A stretch of DNA of 64,000 bases from Achromobacter kerstersii (GCF_902859595.1 NZ_CADIJQ010000013.1:1-64000); one strand, 5' to 3'. Shown: positions 8,900 to 18,134, counted from the stretch's first letter. The notes: generated by a model from the letters alone, not told the origin. Made by a program: numbers and translations.

Positions 8900-10405
8900 A
8901 TGGAATTGTTTGACAACCTGATGTTGGGCTTTTCGGTAGCGTTTACGCCCGAGAACTTGGCCTACGCACTGCTGGGCTGCATCCTGGGTACGCTGATTGG
9001 CGTGTTGCCGGGTATTGGCCCGGTCCCGACCATCGCGATGCTGCTTCCGATCACGTATGTGTTGCCCCCGATTGCCGGCTTGATCATGCTTGCAGGCATC
9101 TATTACGGCGCGCAATACGGCGGTTCGACCACGGCAATTCTTGTGGCGCTGCCAGGGGAAACGTCCGCGGTGGTGACCGTGCTGGACGGTCACCAGATGG
9201 CCCGTAATGGCCGTGCTGGCGCCGCGCTGGCTATCGCCGCTCTGGGTTCGTTCTTCGCCGGTTGCGTCGCCACGCTGCTGTTGGCTGCGTTTGCGCCCCC
9301 GCTGGCTGAAGTCGCCTTCAAGTTCGGCCCCGCCGAGTACTTCTCGCTGATGTGCCTGGGCCTGGTTGGCGCCGTGGTGCTGGCTTCGGGCTCGCTGCCC
9401 AAGGCGATCTCGATGATCATCCTGGGCCTGCTGCTCGGCATGGTCGGCACCGACGTCAACTCTGGCGTTGCCCGCTTCGACTTCGGCATTCCCGAACTGC
9501 AAGACGGTATCGACTTCGCCATCGTGGCCATGGGCGTGTTCGGCTTTGCCGAAATCATGACCAACCTCGAGCAGAAGGAAAACCGCGTCGACATCACCGA
9601 CAAGATCGGCTCGCTGTACCCGAACAAGCAGGAATTCAAGGAAGCGTACCCGGCAGTGCTGCGCGGTACCGCCCTGGGTTCGGCCCTGGGTATCTTGCCC
9701 GGCGGTGGCGCCGTGCTGTCGTCGTTTGCTTCCTACACGCTGGAAAAGAAGATCTCGCGGAATCCGGAACGCTTCGGCAAGGGCCACCCGGCCGGCCTGG
9801 CAGGCCCGGAATCGGCAAACAACGCTGCAGCCCAGACGTCGTTCATTCCGCTGCTGACGCTCGGTATCCCGGGTAACGCCGTGATGGCGCTGATGGTTGG
9901 CGCAATGACGATTCACAACATCCAGCCCGGCCCGCAAGTCATGACGAGCCACCCGGAGCTGTTCTGGGGCCTGATCGCCTCGATGTGGATCGGCAACCTG
10001 ATGCTGGTGGTGCTGAACCTGCCGCTGATCGGCCTGTGGGTCAAGCTGCTGAAGGTGCCTTACCGCATCCTGTTCCCGGCGATTTTGGTGTTCTGCACGA
10101 TCGGTGTGTATTCGTTGAACTACAACTCGTTCGACATCTTCACAACGGCAATCTTCGGTGTGATCGGCTACGTGTGGTCGAAGCTGAAGTGCGAAGGCGC
10201 ACCGCTGCTGCTGGGCCTGGTTCTGGGCCCCATGATGGAAGAGAACTTCCGCCGTGCATTGCTGCTGTCGCGTGGCGATTTCACCACCTTCGTGACCCGT
10301 CCTCTGTCGGCTTCCCTGCTGGCCGTGGCCGCGATCCTGGTGATCCTGGTGGCTCTGCCCGCCATTCGCAAGAAGCGCGAAGAGACCTTCGTCGAAGAAG
10401 AGTAA
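8900..10405 (+). CDS. tctA: Tripartite tricarboxylate transporter large permease TctA
   Basis: A 501-residue polytopic permease. The TctA signature is clear: GVLPGIGPVPTIAMLLPITY, YYGAQYGGSTTAIL, FGPAEYFSLMCLGL, GLLLGMVGTDVNSG, GIPGNAVMALMVGA and the terminal GPMMEENFRRALLLSRGD. It moves a carboxylate across the inner membrane with TctB, using the ion gradient. It ends with a strong terminator. The paralogue at 16119-17648 shares the same blocks but differs clearly in sequence. Confidence 0.95.
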   Translation: MELFDNLMLGFSVAFTPENLAYALLGCILGTLIGVLPGIGPVPTIAMLLPITYVLPPIAGLIMLAGIYYGAQYGGSTTAILVALPGETSAVVTVLDGHQMARNGRAGAALAIAALGSFFAGCVATLLLAAFAPPLAEVAFKFGPAEYFSLMCLGLVGAVVLASGSLPKAISMIILGLLLGMVGTDVNSGVARFDFGIPELQDGIDFAIVAMGVFGFAEIMTNLEQKENRVDITDKIGSLYPNKQEFKEAYPAVLRGTALGSALGILPGGGAVLSSFASYTLEKKISRNPERFGKGHPAGLAGPESANNAAAQTSFIPLLTLGIPGNAVMALMVGAMTIHNIQPGPQVMTSHPELFWGLIASMWIGNLMLVVLNLPLIGLWVKLLKVPYRILFPAILVFCTIGVYSLNYNSFDIFTTAIFGVIGYVWSKLKCEGAPLLLGLVLGPMMEENFRRALLLSRGDFTTFVTRPLSASLLAVAAILVILVALPAIRKKREETFVEEE

Positions 10406-10450
10406 AGCCCGATTTGCCGTCCTTGCGGCGGCAGTCCTGCTCTCAAAGAC

Positions 10451-10475
10451 CCCCCGGCACCGTCCGGGGGTTTTT
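10451..10475 (+). terminator. Rho-independent terminator of tctBA
   Basis: CCCCCGG (10451-10457) pairs with CCGGGGG (10464-10470), followed by five T residues. It lies 45 bases after the tctA stop. Confidence 0.9.
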
Positions 10476-10596
10476 CTTTGCGCGCTCAAAATGCACACCC
10501 GCCAAAAGCTACTAATAAATTCCATTTACTACTGACTGTGTTTGATTGCGATTTATCTACGGTAAGCTACGGGTTTACCCCACGCGATGATTCGGC

Positions 10597-12201
10597 ATGA
10601 ATTTCGACTGGCACAACCCCTACTCCACCACCCGGACTCCGGTGTTCGCCCGCAACGTGGTCGCCACTTCGCAACCCTTGGCTGCCCAGGCCGGGTTGCG
10701 AGTGCTTGCTCAAGGCGGTAATGCCGTTGATGCCGCCATCGCCGCTGCCGCGACGCTGGCATTGACCGAACCGGTCAGTAACGGACTGGGTTCCGATTGC
10801 TTCGCCATCGTCTGGGATGGTTCGAAGCTGCATGGATTGAACGCATCAGGCACCGCCCCTGCCGCCTGGAACGTCGATTACTTCCGCCGCAAGCATCAAG
10901 GCGTGATCCCGATGCGGGGATGGGACAGCGTCACCGTGCCGGGTTGCGTGGCGGGATGGGCCGCATTGCATGAAAAGTTGGGCTCGCTGGCGTTCGCGGA
11001 CGTGCTGGCGCCGGCCATCGAATACGCTGAACGCGGCTACGCCGTGTCGCCCATGGTGCAAGAAAAGTGGGCGGCGCAGGCCGACGTGCTGCATCCCCAG
11101 CCCGGATTCGCGGATCACTTTCTACCCCGAGGCCGCCCGCCCCACATCGGCGAACATTTCGTGCTGCAAGGCGCCGCGGCAACCCTCAAGCGCATTGCCG
11201 CAACCGGCGGACGTGACTTCTACGAAGGCGAAACCGCGCATAAGCTCGTGGCGCACGCGCAAGCCCACGACGCCGCGCTGACGCTGGCCGACCTGCGGGA
11301 CTACGCGCCGGAATGGGTCGCCCCCATCAGCCAGCCGTATCGCGGCCACACGCTGCATCAGATTCCGCCCAACGGCCAGGGCATCGCAGCGCTGATTGCC
11401 CTGGGCATTTTGCAGAACTTTGATCTGGCGGCCCGCCCGATCGACCACCCCGACACCCAGCACCTGCTGATCGAAGCCATGAAACTGGCATTCGCCGATG
11501 TCTACGCGCATGTGGCCGACGCGCGCCACATGCGCATGACGCCCGAGCAGATGCTGCGCCCCGATTATCTGGCCGAGCGCGCGGGGCTGATCGACCCCAA
11601 TGTGGCTCAGGCCTTCGCCTCGGGCCATGCGCCGCAGGGCGGTACCGTCTACCTGACCGCGGCCGACAAGCGCGGCATGATGGTGAGCTTCATCCAATCG
11701 AACTACATGGGCTTCGGCTCAGGCGTGGTGGTGCCGGGTACGGGTGTCAGCCTGCAAAACCGTGGACACTGCTTCAGCACCCAGCCCGATCACCCCAATG
11801 TGGTGGCGGGCGGCAAGCGGCCCTTCCACACGATCATCCCCGGGTTCCTGATGCGTAACGGGGCGCCGGTGATGAGCTTTGGCGTCATGGGCGGCAATAT
11901 GCAGCCGCAGGGGCAGGTGCAGACGCTCGTGCGCATGCTGGACTATGGCCAGCAGCCGCAGGCCGCCTGCGACGCGCCTCGCTGGAAATGGAACCATGGG
12001 CTGGCCGTAGACGCCGAAGCCGGCCTTGCGCCTGCCGTGGCCCAAGGGCTGCGCGCGCGTGGCCATGTGCTGGAAGGCATCGACGACCCCTACATGGACT
12101 TCGGATCGGGCCAATTCATCTGGCGGCTGGGCGACCCCGCTGTGGACGGGTATGTCAGCGCCAGCGATAGCCGTCGAGATGGACTCGCCGCCGGCTTTTG
12201 A
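10597..12201 (+). CDS. Gamma-glutamyltransferase family protein (Ntn hydrolase)
   Basis: A 534-residue member of the gamma-glutamyltranspeptidase family, which self-cleaves to expose a catalytic threonine. The expected nucleophile is Thr350, in GGTVYLTAADKRG, aligned with the TTHYSVVDKDG of E. coli Ggt. FSTQPDHPNV and GGKRPFHTIIPGF follow. No signal peptide is seen (MNFDWHNPYSTTRTPVFARN), so it is probably cytoplasmic like the YwrD branch; gamma-glutamyl transfer is therefore not certain. It sits after tctBA with its own upstream region. Confidence 0.85.
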   Translation: MNFDWHNPYSTTRTPVFARNVVATSQPLAAQAGLRVLAQGGNAVDAAIAAAATLALTEPVSNGLGSDCFAIVWDGSKLHGLNASGTAPAAWNVDYFRRKHQGVIPMRGWDSVTVPGCVAGWAALHEKLGSLAFADVLAPAIEYAERGYAVSPMVQEKWAAQADVLHPQPGFADHFLPRGRPPHIGEHFVLQGAAATLKRIAATGGRDFYEGETAHKLVAHAQAHDAALTLADLRDYAPEWVAPISQPYRGHTLHQIPPNGQGIAALIALGILQNFDLAARPIDHPDTQHLLIEAMKLAFADVYAHVADARHMRMTPEQMLRPDYLAERAGLIDPNVAQAFASGHAPQGGTVYLTAADKRGMMVSFIQSNYMGFGSGVVVPGTGVSLQNRGHCFSTQPDHPNVVAGGKRPFHTIIPGFLMRNGAPVMSFGVMGGNMQPQGQVQTLVRMLDYGQQPQAACDAPRWKWNHGLAVDAEAGLAPAVAQGLRARGHVLEGIDDPYMDFGSGQFIWRLGDPAVDGYVSASDSRRDGLAAGF

Positions 12202-12259
12202 TTGCGTTAAGGTTACTGTCCTCAGACTGACCTTACCTACCTAGCGTGGAGTCCCCTGC

Positions 12260-13165
12260 ATGGCAACGATCGGTACCAAGAGCTACGACGCGGTCGTAGC
12301 ACAGAAAGTCGCTTTTCTCGGCTTGGGCGTCATGGGCTTGCCCATGGCCGGCCACCTGGCCCGCGCCGGGCACGACGTGACCGTCTACAACCGCACGCCC
12401 GCCAAAGCGCAAGCCTGGGTCGCCGAGTTCGGTGGCCGCCATGCCGCGACGCCGCGTGAAGCCGTTGCTGGCGCACAAATCGTCTTCGCCTGCGTGGGCA
12501 ATGACGATGACCTGCGCAGCGTGGTGCTGGGACCCGACGGCGCGTTCGCTGGCATGGCGCCGGGCGCCGTGTTCGTCGACCACACCACCGCGTCCGCCGA
12601 TGTTGCGCGCGAACTCTACGCTCAAGCCAAGGGCCTGGGCCTGAATTTCGTGGACGCGCCCGTCTCGGGCGGACAGGCCGGCGCCGTCAATGGCGCGCTG
12701 ACCATCATGTGCGGCGGTGAACAAGCCGTGTTCGACGCCATCAAGCCGGTGGCGCAGAGCTTTGGCCGCGCGGTCACGCTGGTGGGCGCATCGGGCGCCG
12801 GACAGCTGGCCAAGATGGTCAACCAGATCTGCATCGCCGGCCTCGTGCAGGGCTTGTCCGAAGCCGTGGCCTTTGGCCAGGCGGCGGATCTGGACATGAA
12901 GCTCGTGCTGGATGTGATCAGCAAGGGCGCGGCACAAAGCTGGCAGATGGAAAACCGGGGCGGCACCATGGTCGACGACAAGTTCGACTTCGGCTTCGCG
13001 GTGGATTGGATGCGCAAGGACCTGGGCCTGGTACTGGCCGAGGCGCGCAACAACGGCGCGCGCGTGCCGGTGACGGCGCTGGTGGATCAGTTTTATGGCG
13101 ACGTCCAAAAGATGGGCGGCGGCCGCTGGGATACGTCCAGCCTGATCAAGCGTTTGCGCGACTAA
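12260..13165 (+). CDS. NAD(P)-dependent beta-hydroxyacid dehydrogenase family
   Basis: A 301-residue 3-hydroxyisobutyrate dehydrogenase/tartronate semialdehyde reductase family enzyme. The Rossmann motif GLGVMGLPMAGHLARAG is at about residues 21-37, the substrate-binding FVDAPVSGGQAGA follows, and the catalytic lysine is Lys185 in GQLAKMVNQI. The substrate cannot be read from sequence. GGAG precedes the ATG; the N-terminus carries about 15 residues before the first strand, so a later start is conceivable. It is 58 bases after the gamma-glutamyltransferase gene, perhaps co-transcribed. Confidence 0.88.
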   Translation: MATIGTKSYDAVVAQKVAFLGLGVMGLPMAGHLARAGHDVTVYNRTPAKAQAWVAEFGGRHAATPREAVAGAQIVFACVGNDDDLRSVVLGPDGAFAGMAPGAVFVDHTTASADVARELYAQAKGLGLNFVDAPVSGGQAGAVNGALTIMCGGEQAVFDAIKPVAQSFGRAVTLVGASGAGQLAKMVNQICIAGLVQGLSEAVAFGQAADLDMKLVLDVISKGAAQSWQMENRGGTMVDDKFDFGFAVDWMRKDLGLVLAEARNNGARVPVTALVDQFYGDVQKMGGGRWDTSSLIKRLRD

Positions 13166-13210
13166 GCCGCGCGGCGTGTTCTTAGCCTTAGCCGCGCAGC
13201 AGCGGCCATG

Positions 13211-13240
13211 AAAAAGGCGAGCCCTGCGGCTCGCCTTTTT
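13211..13240. terminator. Bidirectional rho-independent terminator
   Basis: AAAAAGGCGAGCC pairs with GGCTCGCCTTTTT around a CTGC loop. The A run before and the T run after let it serve both the dehydrogenase on plus and azoR on minus, which converge here. Confidence 0.92.
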
Positions 13241-13284
13241 ACTTTGGCACGTCGGCAGCGCAATGCTGCTTGCGCGGCACCCGA

Positions 13285-13914
13285 TTACGCGGCCAAGTCC
13301 GCTTCTGCGGCATCCAGCAGCAGCGCGTCGATGCGTTGCTTGGCCAGCGTCACGCCTTCCAGCGCGGCCACTTCGCCCATCGCCATGCCTTCAGCGGCGA
13401 TGAACGTGACGTCGTTCATGCCCAGGAAGCTCAGCATCTGGCGCAGGTACGGCGTCATCGTGTCCGACGGCGTGCCTTCAGCCTTGCCGCCGCGTGCCGT
13501 CAACACAAACACCTGTTTACCCTTGACGAGGCCTTCCGGCACGCCTTCGGGCGTATAACGGAACGTGACGCCGGCGCGGGCCAGGTAGTCCAGATAGCTC
13601 TTGAACTGGGCCGGCAGGTTGAAGTTGTAGACCGGCACGGCAAACACAATGCGGTCGGCTTCCATCACTTCGGCGACCAGCGTATCGCTAAGTTCAACGA
13701 TGCGCTGTTGCTCAACGCTGCGAGCATCGGCCGGCGTGAACAGGGCGCCAGCGGTATTGCCATCGAAGTAAGGAATGGGTTGCGCGCCGATGTCGCGCAC
13801 CTTCACGGCCGCGGCCGGGTTGGCGTTTTTGACGCGCGCAATCAGGTGATCGGCCAATTGCTTGCTGTTGGAACGGTCGCCGAGAATCGAGGAAAGGATA
13901 ACGAGGGTTTTCAT
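13285..13914 (-). CDS. azoR: FMN-dependent NADH azoreductase
   Basis: A 209-residue flavodoxin-fold quinone/azo reductase of the AzoR family. Seen are the N-terminal strand and phosphate loop (VILSSILGDRSNSKQLAD), the flavin-binding FAVPVYNFNLPAQFKSYLD block and LTARGG. It reduces quinones and azo dyes with NADH in the cytoplasm and probably counters thiol or quinone stress. It diverges from a LysR gene, the standard layout for inducible azoreductases. Confidence 0.92.
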   Translation of the reverse strand: MKTLVILSSILGDRSNSKQLADHLIARVKNANPAAAVKVRDIGAQPIPYFDGNTAGALFTPADARSVEQQRIVELSDTLVAEVMEADRIVFAVPVYNFNLPAQFKSYLDYLARAGVTFRYTPEGVPEGLVKGKQVFVLTARGGKAEGTPSDTMTPYLRQMLSFLGMNDVTFIAAEGMAMGEVAALEGVTLAKQRIDALLLDAAEADLAA

Positions 13915-14075
13915 TGCAAATTTCTCCAGGGATGGTCCGCCTTGGGCGGACGGCCAGGATCTGTCAGCGCCACGCCCGATGCTTGAAAGCGTTTTGGACT
14001 AGGGCTTGACGCCGAATGGCGTTGGCAGATCCCGAATGCATGGCGTCACTGTAGATCCGTTCATTGTTCGCATAA

Positions 14076-14114
14076 ACCCAGGTATGATGAACTGTTCGTT
14101 CCAGGAATAGAACA
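14076..14114. promoter_or_regulatory. Symmetric GTTC/GAAC half-site cluster, azoR-lysR
   Basis: Four half-sites alternate: GTTC 14076-14079, GAAC 14089-14092, GTTC 14094-14097 and GAAC 14110-14113. ATTGTTC (14073-14079) and GAACAAT (14110-14116) mirror each other, and GAACTGTTC is a palindrome in the middle. This is a probable LysR recognition and activation site. Confidence 0.6.
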
Positions 14115-14117
14115 ATC

Positions 14118-15062
14118 ATGCAAGATCTAAACGACCTCTACTATTTCTCTCAAGTCGTCGAGCAAGGCGGCTTCAGCGCTGCGGCCCGCGCGCTGGATAT
14201 TCCCAAATCCCGATTGTCACGCCGGATTTCTCATCTGGAGGAAAGCCTTGGCGTGCGCCTGCTGCAACGCACGACACGCCGGCTGCGCCTGACATCAGCG
14301 GGGGAACGTTATCTGCATTACTGCCGCGAGATGGCGGCCTCCGCGCGTGCTGCGGACGATGCCATGCGGCAATTACAGTCAGAGCCCGCCGGCCCGGTAA
14401 TCGTGAGTTGCCCCGTATCCATTGCGCAGGACGTGCTGGCGCCGCTGCTGCCGGAATTCCTGGATGCGTGGCCAGCGATATCGGTGCAGTTGCTGGTGAC
14501 GAACCGGCGCGTGGACCTGATCCGCGAAGGCGTCGACCTGGCGCTGCGCGTGCGCACAAAGCTGGATACCGACGCAGAACTGGTCGTGCGTCATCTGGGC
14601 ACGGCGCGTGGCACGCTCGTCGCCAGCCCCGGTTATCTGCAACGTCACGGCACGCCCGACACGCCGCAAGATCTGGCGTCGCACACGACGCTGAGCTTTT
14701 CTGATCCGCAAAACGAGGTGCGTTGGCCCTTGCGCAACGACAAGGGCGAAGAGGTGCAGATTGAGCTCAAGCCACAACTGTCCTGCAATGACTTCATCGT
14801 GCTGACGGAAGCAGCGGTACGCGGCCGGGGCATTGCGCTGCTGCCGTCAATTGCGACGCAAGAGGAATTGCGCCGCGGTCAGCTGGTGCCAGTGCTGCCG
14901 CAATGGCAATCACCAGAGGGGATCGTGCATTGCATTTATCCGTCGCGGCGGGGCATGATGCCCGCCGTCCGGACCTTGCTGGATTTTCTGTCGCAACGGC
15001 TGCCGTCGATGTACCAACGGCTGGAAAAGGCAGTGGTCCCCGTTGCAGCTGCCGCTCAGTAA
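14118..15062 (+). CDS. LysR family transcriptional regulator (azoR-linked)
   Basis: A 314-residue regulator. The N-terminal helix-turn-helix is LNDLYYFSQVVEQGGFSAAARALDIPKSRLSRRIS, followed by the LysR linker helix and a periplasmic-binding-like effector domain from about residue 90. It belongs to the branch with an RRTTRRLRLT-like wing (QRTTRRLRLTSAGERYL). Its start is 203 bases from the divergent azoR start, and the half-site cluster ends three bases before its ATG, so it probably represses itself and controls azoR. Confidence 0.92.
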   Translation: MQDLNDLYYFSQVVEQGGFSAAARALDIPKSRLSRRISHLEESLGVRLLQRTTRRLRLTSAGERYLHYCREMAASARAADDAMRQLQSEPAGPVIVSCPVSIAQDVLAPLLPEFLDAWPAISVQLLVTNRRVDLIREGVDLALRVRTKLDTDAELVVRHLGTARGTLVASPGYLQRHGTPDTPQDLASHTTLSFSDPQNEVRWPLRNDKGEEVQIELKPQLSCNDFIVLTEAAVRGRGIALLPSIATQEELRRGQLVPVLPQWQSPEGIVHCIYPSRRGMMPAVRTLLDFLSQRLPSMYQRLEKAVVPVAAAAQ

Positions 15063-15066
15063 ACGG

Positions 15067-15996
15067 TTAGTAACCCCGCGTGCGTTCGACGACACCGGTG
15101 ATGGCTTCGCCGCGCATCAGCTGCGCAACCTTGCCCGCGATCTGGGCGATGCTTTCGTCACGCAGTGTGCGCGCTGCAATATGCGGCGTGACGTGGACGC
15201 GCGGGTCGCGCCAAAACGGGTGATCCTGGGGCAAGGGCTCGGTGTGGAACACATCAAGCGTGGCGCCCGCGATCTCGCCTTCTTCCAGCATCTGCACCAG
15301 ATCGTCTTCCACCAGATGCTCGCCGCGGCCCACGTTGACCAGGTGCGCATTGGGCAGCAGTTGGGACAGCGTGTCGCGGTTCAGAATGCCACGCGTATCG
15401 GGCGTTAGCGGCAGCACATTCACCAGGAAGCGGGTCCGCGCCAGGAACTCCGGCAGCGCGGCTTCGCCAGCAAAGGATTCGACGCCGGGAATATCGCGCG
15501 GCGAACGCGACCACCCAGCAACCGGATATCCGAATTCAGCCAGCGTCTGCGCCACACGCGCGCCGACCTGACCCAGCCCCAGCACGCCCACGGGCCAATC
15601 CGATTGCGCCGTGCCTTCACGCGTATCCCAATGCTGACGGGCCTGCGCCTGATCGAACGCTTCAAAATCGCGCGACACACGCAACAGCGCATACAAGGCG
15701 TACTCGGCCATCTGCACCGACATGCCGGCGTCTTCCAGGCGCACGATGCGCACGTGCTCGGGGATCTCGGGCATCTTCAACAACGCATCAACGCCCGCAC
15801 CAAGGTTGAACAGGGTCGTGATGCCCGTCTCATGCTTGAAGAGCTCCGCCGGCGGACGCCAGACCAGGGCGACTTCCGCGCCCGAAGGCGGGCCGTCAGG
15901 GTTCCATATCGAAATGCGGCAACCGGGCATGGAGGCTTCCAGGCGCGGCACCCAGACGTCGGGATCGTGATGGGGGCAGGCAAAGAGAATGTGCAT
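15067..15996 (-). CDS. D-2-hydroxyacid dehydrogenase, GhrA-like glyoxylate/hydroxypyruvate reductase
   Basis: A 309-residue NAD(P)H-dependent reductase. MHILFACPHHDPDVWV followed by VALVWRPPAELF resembles E. coli GhrA. The nucleotide site is VLGLGQVGARVAQTLAEFG, with catalytic Arg near NVGRGEHLVEDD and the His in VTPHIAA. Upstream in-frame starts exist to 16068, but they would read through the terminator at 16056-16082, so 15996 is preferred although its ribosome site is weak. The gene converges closely with the LysR gene, with four bases between stops. Confidence 0.88.
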   Translation of the reverse strand: MHILFACPHHDPDVWVPRLEASMPGCRISIWNPDGPPSGAEVALVWRPPAELFKHETGITTLFNLGAGVDALLKMPEIPEHVRIVRLEDAGMSVQMAEYALYALLRVSRDFEAFDQAQARQHWDTREGTAQSDWPVGVLGLGQVGARVAQTLAEFGYPVAGWSRSPRDIPGVESFAGEAALPEFLARTRFLVNVLPLTPDTRGILNRDTLSQLLPNAHLVNVGRGEHLVEDDLVQMLEEGEIAGATLDVFHTEPLPQDHPFWRDPRVHVTPHIAARTLRDESIAQIAGKVAQLMRGEAITGVVERTRGY

Positions 15997-16055
15997 GGTG
16001 TCGGGTTCAGGGCTTTCGGAAACCTCAAGCATGCAGGATGGCGACTCACAAATCA

Positions 16056-16082
16056 AACGGCCCGGCATGAAGCCGGGCCGTT
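16056..16082 (-). terminator. Terminator of the minus-strand tctBA operon
   Basis: An 11-bp stem (AACGGCCCGGC at 16056-16066 with GCCGGGCCGTT at 16072-16082) with a five-base loop. Read on the minus strand it is followed by TTTGATTTG. It lies 37 bases beyond the tctA stop and upstream of the GhrA-like gene. Confidence 0.8.
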
Positions 16083-16118
16083 GCCACGCAAGCGTAAGTA
16101 CTGCTTGGTAAGTACCGC

Positions 16119-17648
16119 TTAAACCGTTTGCGGCACTTCAGGCTTGTTCTTGCCTTTGCCCTTGCCGCGGCGCAGGAACGCCCACACTTGCAGCAGGATC
16201 AGCAAGGCGCTGGCAGCGATGAACCAGGCGCTGATCGGGCGTTGCACGAACACCGCCAGATCCCCACGCGACAGCAGCAATGCGCGGCGGAAGTTCTCTT
16301 CCACCATCGGCCCCAGCACGAAGCCGAGCAAGATGGGGGCCACCGAAAATTCCAGCGTCATCAAGATGGCGCCGATCACACCGAAGGCCAGCACTTCCCA
16401 AATCTGGAAGAGGCTGTTCTGCGTGCTGTACACGCCCACCGCGATAAAGAACAACGCGGACGGGAACAGATAGCGGTACGGCACTTGCAGCAGCTTGACC
16501 CACACGCCGATCAGCGGCACGTTCAGCACCATCAGCAGCACGTTACCCACCCAGAAGCTGGCGATCAGACCCCAGAAGATGTCCGGATGCTCGGTGATCA
16601 GCTGCGGGCCAGGCTGAATGCCCTGGATCAGCAGCGCGCCCAGAATCAGCGCCATCACCGCGTCGCCGGGGATGCCCAGGCTCATCGTGGGGATGAAGTC
16701 GACCTGCGTCTTCGAGTGCGACGACGCTTCCGGCGAAGCCACGCCTGCGATCATGCCGGTGCCGAATTTTTCCGGCGTCTTCGAGATCTTGCGTTCCAAC
16801 GCGTAGGCCACGAACGTGGTGATGGTCGGGCCGGTGCCGGGCATGGCGCCGAACAACGTGCCAACCGCGGTGCCGCGCACCATGGGCCAGAACGCCGTCT
16901 TCAATTCCTGCTTCGTCGGCCGCATGTCGCGAATGCGCAGCTTGGCGCCGCTGCCGATGATGGTCATGCGGTTCACGCTCATCAGGAAGTCGGCCACGCC
17001 GAACAGACCCATCGAGATCGCCACCAGCTCCAGGCCGTCGGACAAGTCCAGCAGGCCGAACGAGAAACGGATGGTGCCGGTGTTCACGTCCGTGCCCACC
17101 ACGCCGCACATCAAGCCGAAGAGCGTCATCGCCACGCCCTTGAGCGGCGAGCCGCGCGACATCGTGGCGCCTGCCAGCAAGCCCAGCAACATGATCGAGA
17201 AGATCTCGGTCGGGCCGAACTTGAACGCCACTTCGACCAGCAAGGGCGACGCGAAGATCATGACGATGATGCCGACCGATGCCGCGAAGAACGAGCAGAT
17301 CATCGTGATGCCCAGCGCCGTTCCGCCCTTGCCTTGTTTGGTCAATGGATAACCATCAAGGCAGGTGACCGCGTGCGGCGGATGCGAAGGCAGGTTGAGC
17401 AGGATGGCGCCGATGGCGCCGCCGTATTGCGAACCGTAGAAAATACCGGCCAGCATCAGAATGGCAGGCACGGGCTGCATGACGTAGGTTAGCGGCAGCA
17501 GAATGGAAATCGCCGACAAGGCGCCCATGCCGGGCAGCACGCCAATGAGGTTACCCACCAGCACGCCAAAGAACGACCACATCAGGTTGTGCCACTGGAA
17601 CGCGACACCGAAGCCGTACCAAAGGTCCATCAAAGATTGAGAGATCAT
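16119..17648 (-). CDS. tctA: TctA family large permease (second copy)
   Basis: A 509-residue TTT transporter permease with GVLPGMGALSAISILLPLTY, FYGSQYGGAIGAILLNLPSHP, FGPTEIFSIMLLGLLAG, GVVGTDVNTGTIRF, GIPGDAVMALILGA and GPMVEENFRRALLLSRGD. About a dozen membrane segments are expected. It follows tctB by six bases. The C-terminus is basic (RRGKGKGKNKPEVP). A TctD/TctE-like two-component system lies just upstream on the same strand, a common arrangement for tct systems, so it may respond to a tricarboxylate or related acid. Confidence 0.95.
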   Translation of the reverse strand: MISQSLMDLWYGFGVAFQWHNLMWSFFGVLVGNLIGVLPGMGALSAISILLPLTYVMQPVPAILMLAGIFYGSQYGGAIGAILLNLPSHPPHAVTCLDGYPLTKQGKGGTALGITMICSFFAASVGIIVMIFASPLLVEVAFKFGPTEIFSIMLLGLLAGATMSRGSPLKGVAMTLFGLMCGVVGTDVNTGTIRFSFGLLDLSDGLELVAISMGLFGVADFLMSVNRMTIIGSGAKLRIRDMRPTKQELKTAFWPMVRGTAVGTLFGAMPGTGPTITTFVAYALERKISKTPEKFGTGMIAGVASPEASSHSKTQVDFIPTMSLGIPGDAVMALILGALLIQGIQPGPQLITEHPDIFWGLIASFWVGNVLLMVLNVPLIGVWVKLLQVPYRYLFPSALFFIAVGVYSTQNSLFQIWEVLAFGVIGAILMTLEFSVAPILLGFVLGPMVEENFRRALLLSRGDLAVFVQRPISAWFIAASALLILLQVWAFLRRGKGKGKNKPEVPQTV

Positions 17649-17654
17649 GGCGCG

Positions 17655-18134
17655 TCAACCCCAACGAAACAGCGGCAGCTGCAGTTGCAGCGCCCACCAG
17701 AAAACGACGACCGCAATCGCGGACATTCCGACCGACAGCAGGATGGCTTGCTTGATGGTGTTCTTGCGGTCACCGAGTGCCGAGATGAACACGATGGCGA
17801 ACGTCGCCGGCAGCAGGCCGCCGTAATGCCCCAGCAGCAAGAAGGCCAGAATGCCCAGCAAGATGCAGATGCTGCCGCGCATGTCCGGCAAGCCGTGCGG
17901 ATGGCCTTCGGCCGGTGCGGGCGCCGAAGGCTCGCCCGACCGCGCAGAGACCGCAATCAGCACGCCCGTCAGCGCCAGCAAGCCGCCAAGTGCGGCGGGA
18001 AAAAACCCCGGGCCCATGTGGCTCAGCGACCCGATGTGATAGTCGGTGCCGCCGTATATCGCCCCCAACCCGATCAGGACCATCAGCGCGCCGCCGTAGT
18101 AGTCCTTTCTGTTGATATTTTTTTGCACTTCCAT
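17655..18134 (-). CDS. tctB: TctB family small permease (second copy)
   Basis: A 159-residue membrane protein with the family features: DYYGGALMVLIGLGAIYGG, then SLSHMGPGFFPAALGGLLAL, and two further hydrophobic stretches. A hydrophilic loop rich in Pro and Ala (about residues 67-80) separates the halves. AGGAAGGAGG lies almost directly before the ATG, an unusually close ribosome site. No TctC gene is adjacent, so the binding protein must be encoded elsewhere. Confidence 0.88.
   Translation of the reverse strand: MEVQKNINRKDYYGGALMVLIGLGAIYGGTDYHIGSLSHMGPGFFPAALGGLLALTGVLIAVSARSGEPSAPAPAEGHPHGLPDMRGSICILLGILAFLLLGHYGGLLPATFAIVFISALGDRKNTIKQAILLSVGMSAIAVVVFWWALQLQLPLFRWG

Noticed and set aside
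8831-10525. Long minus-strand open frame of 564 codons opposite tctA
   Set aside because: GC-rich third positions of the real gene keep the antisense frame open. The product is Gln/His/Arg rich with no family match, and tctA on the other strand is unambiguous.
16128-17492. 454-codon plus-strand frame opposite the second tctA
   Set aside because: His/Arg/Gln-rich shadow of a clear transporter gene.
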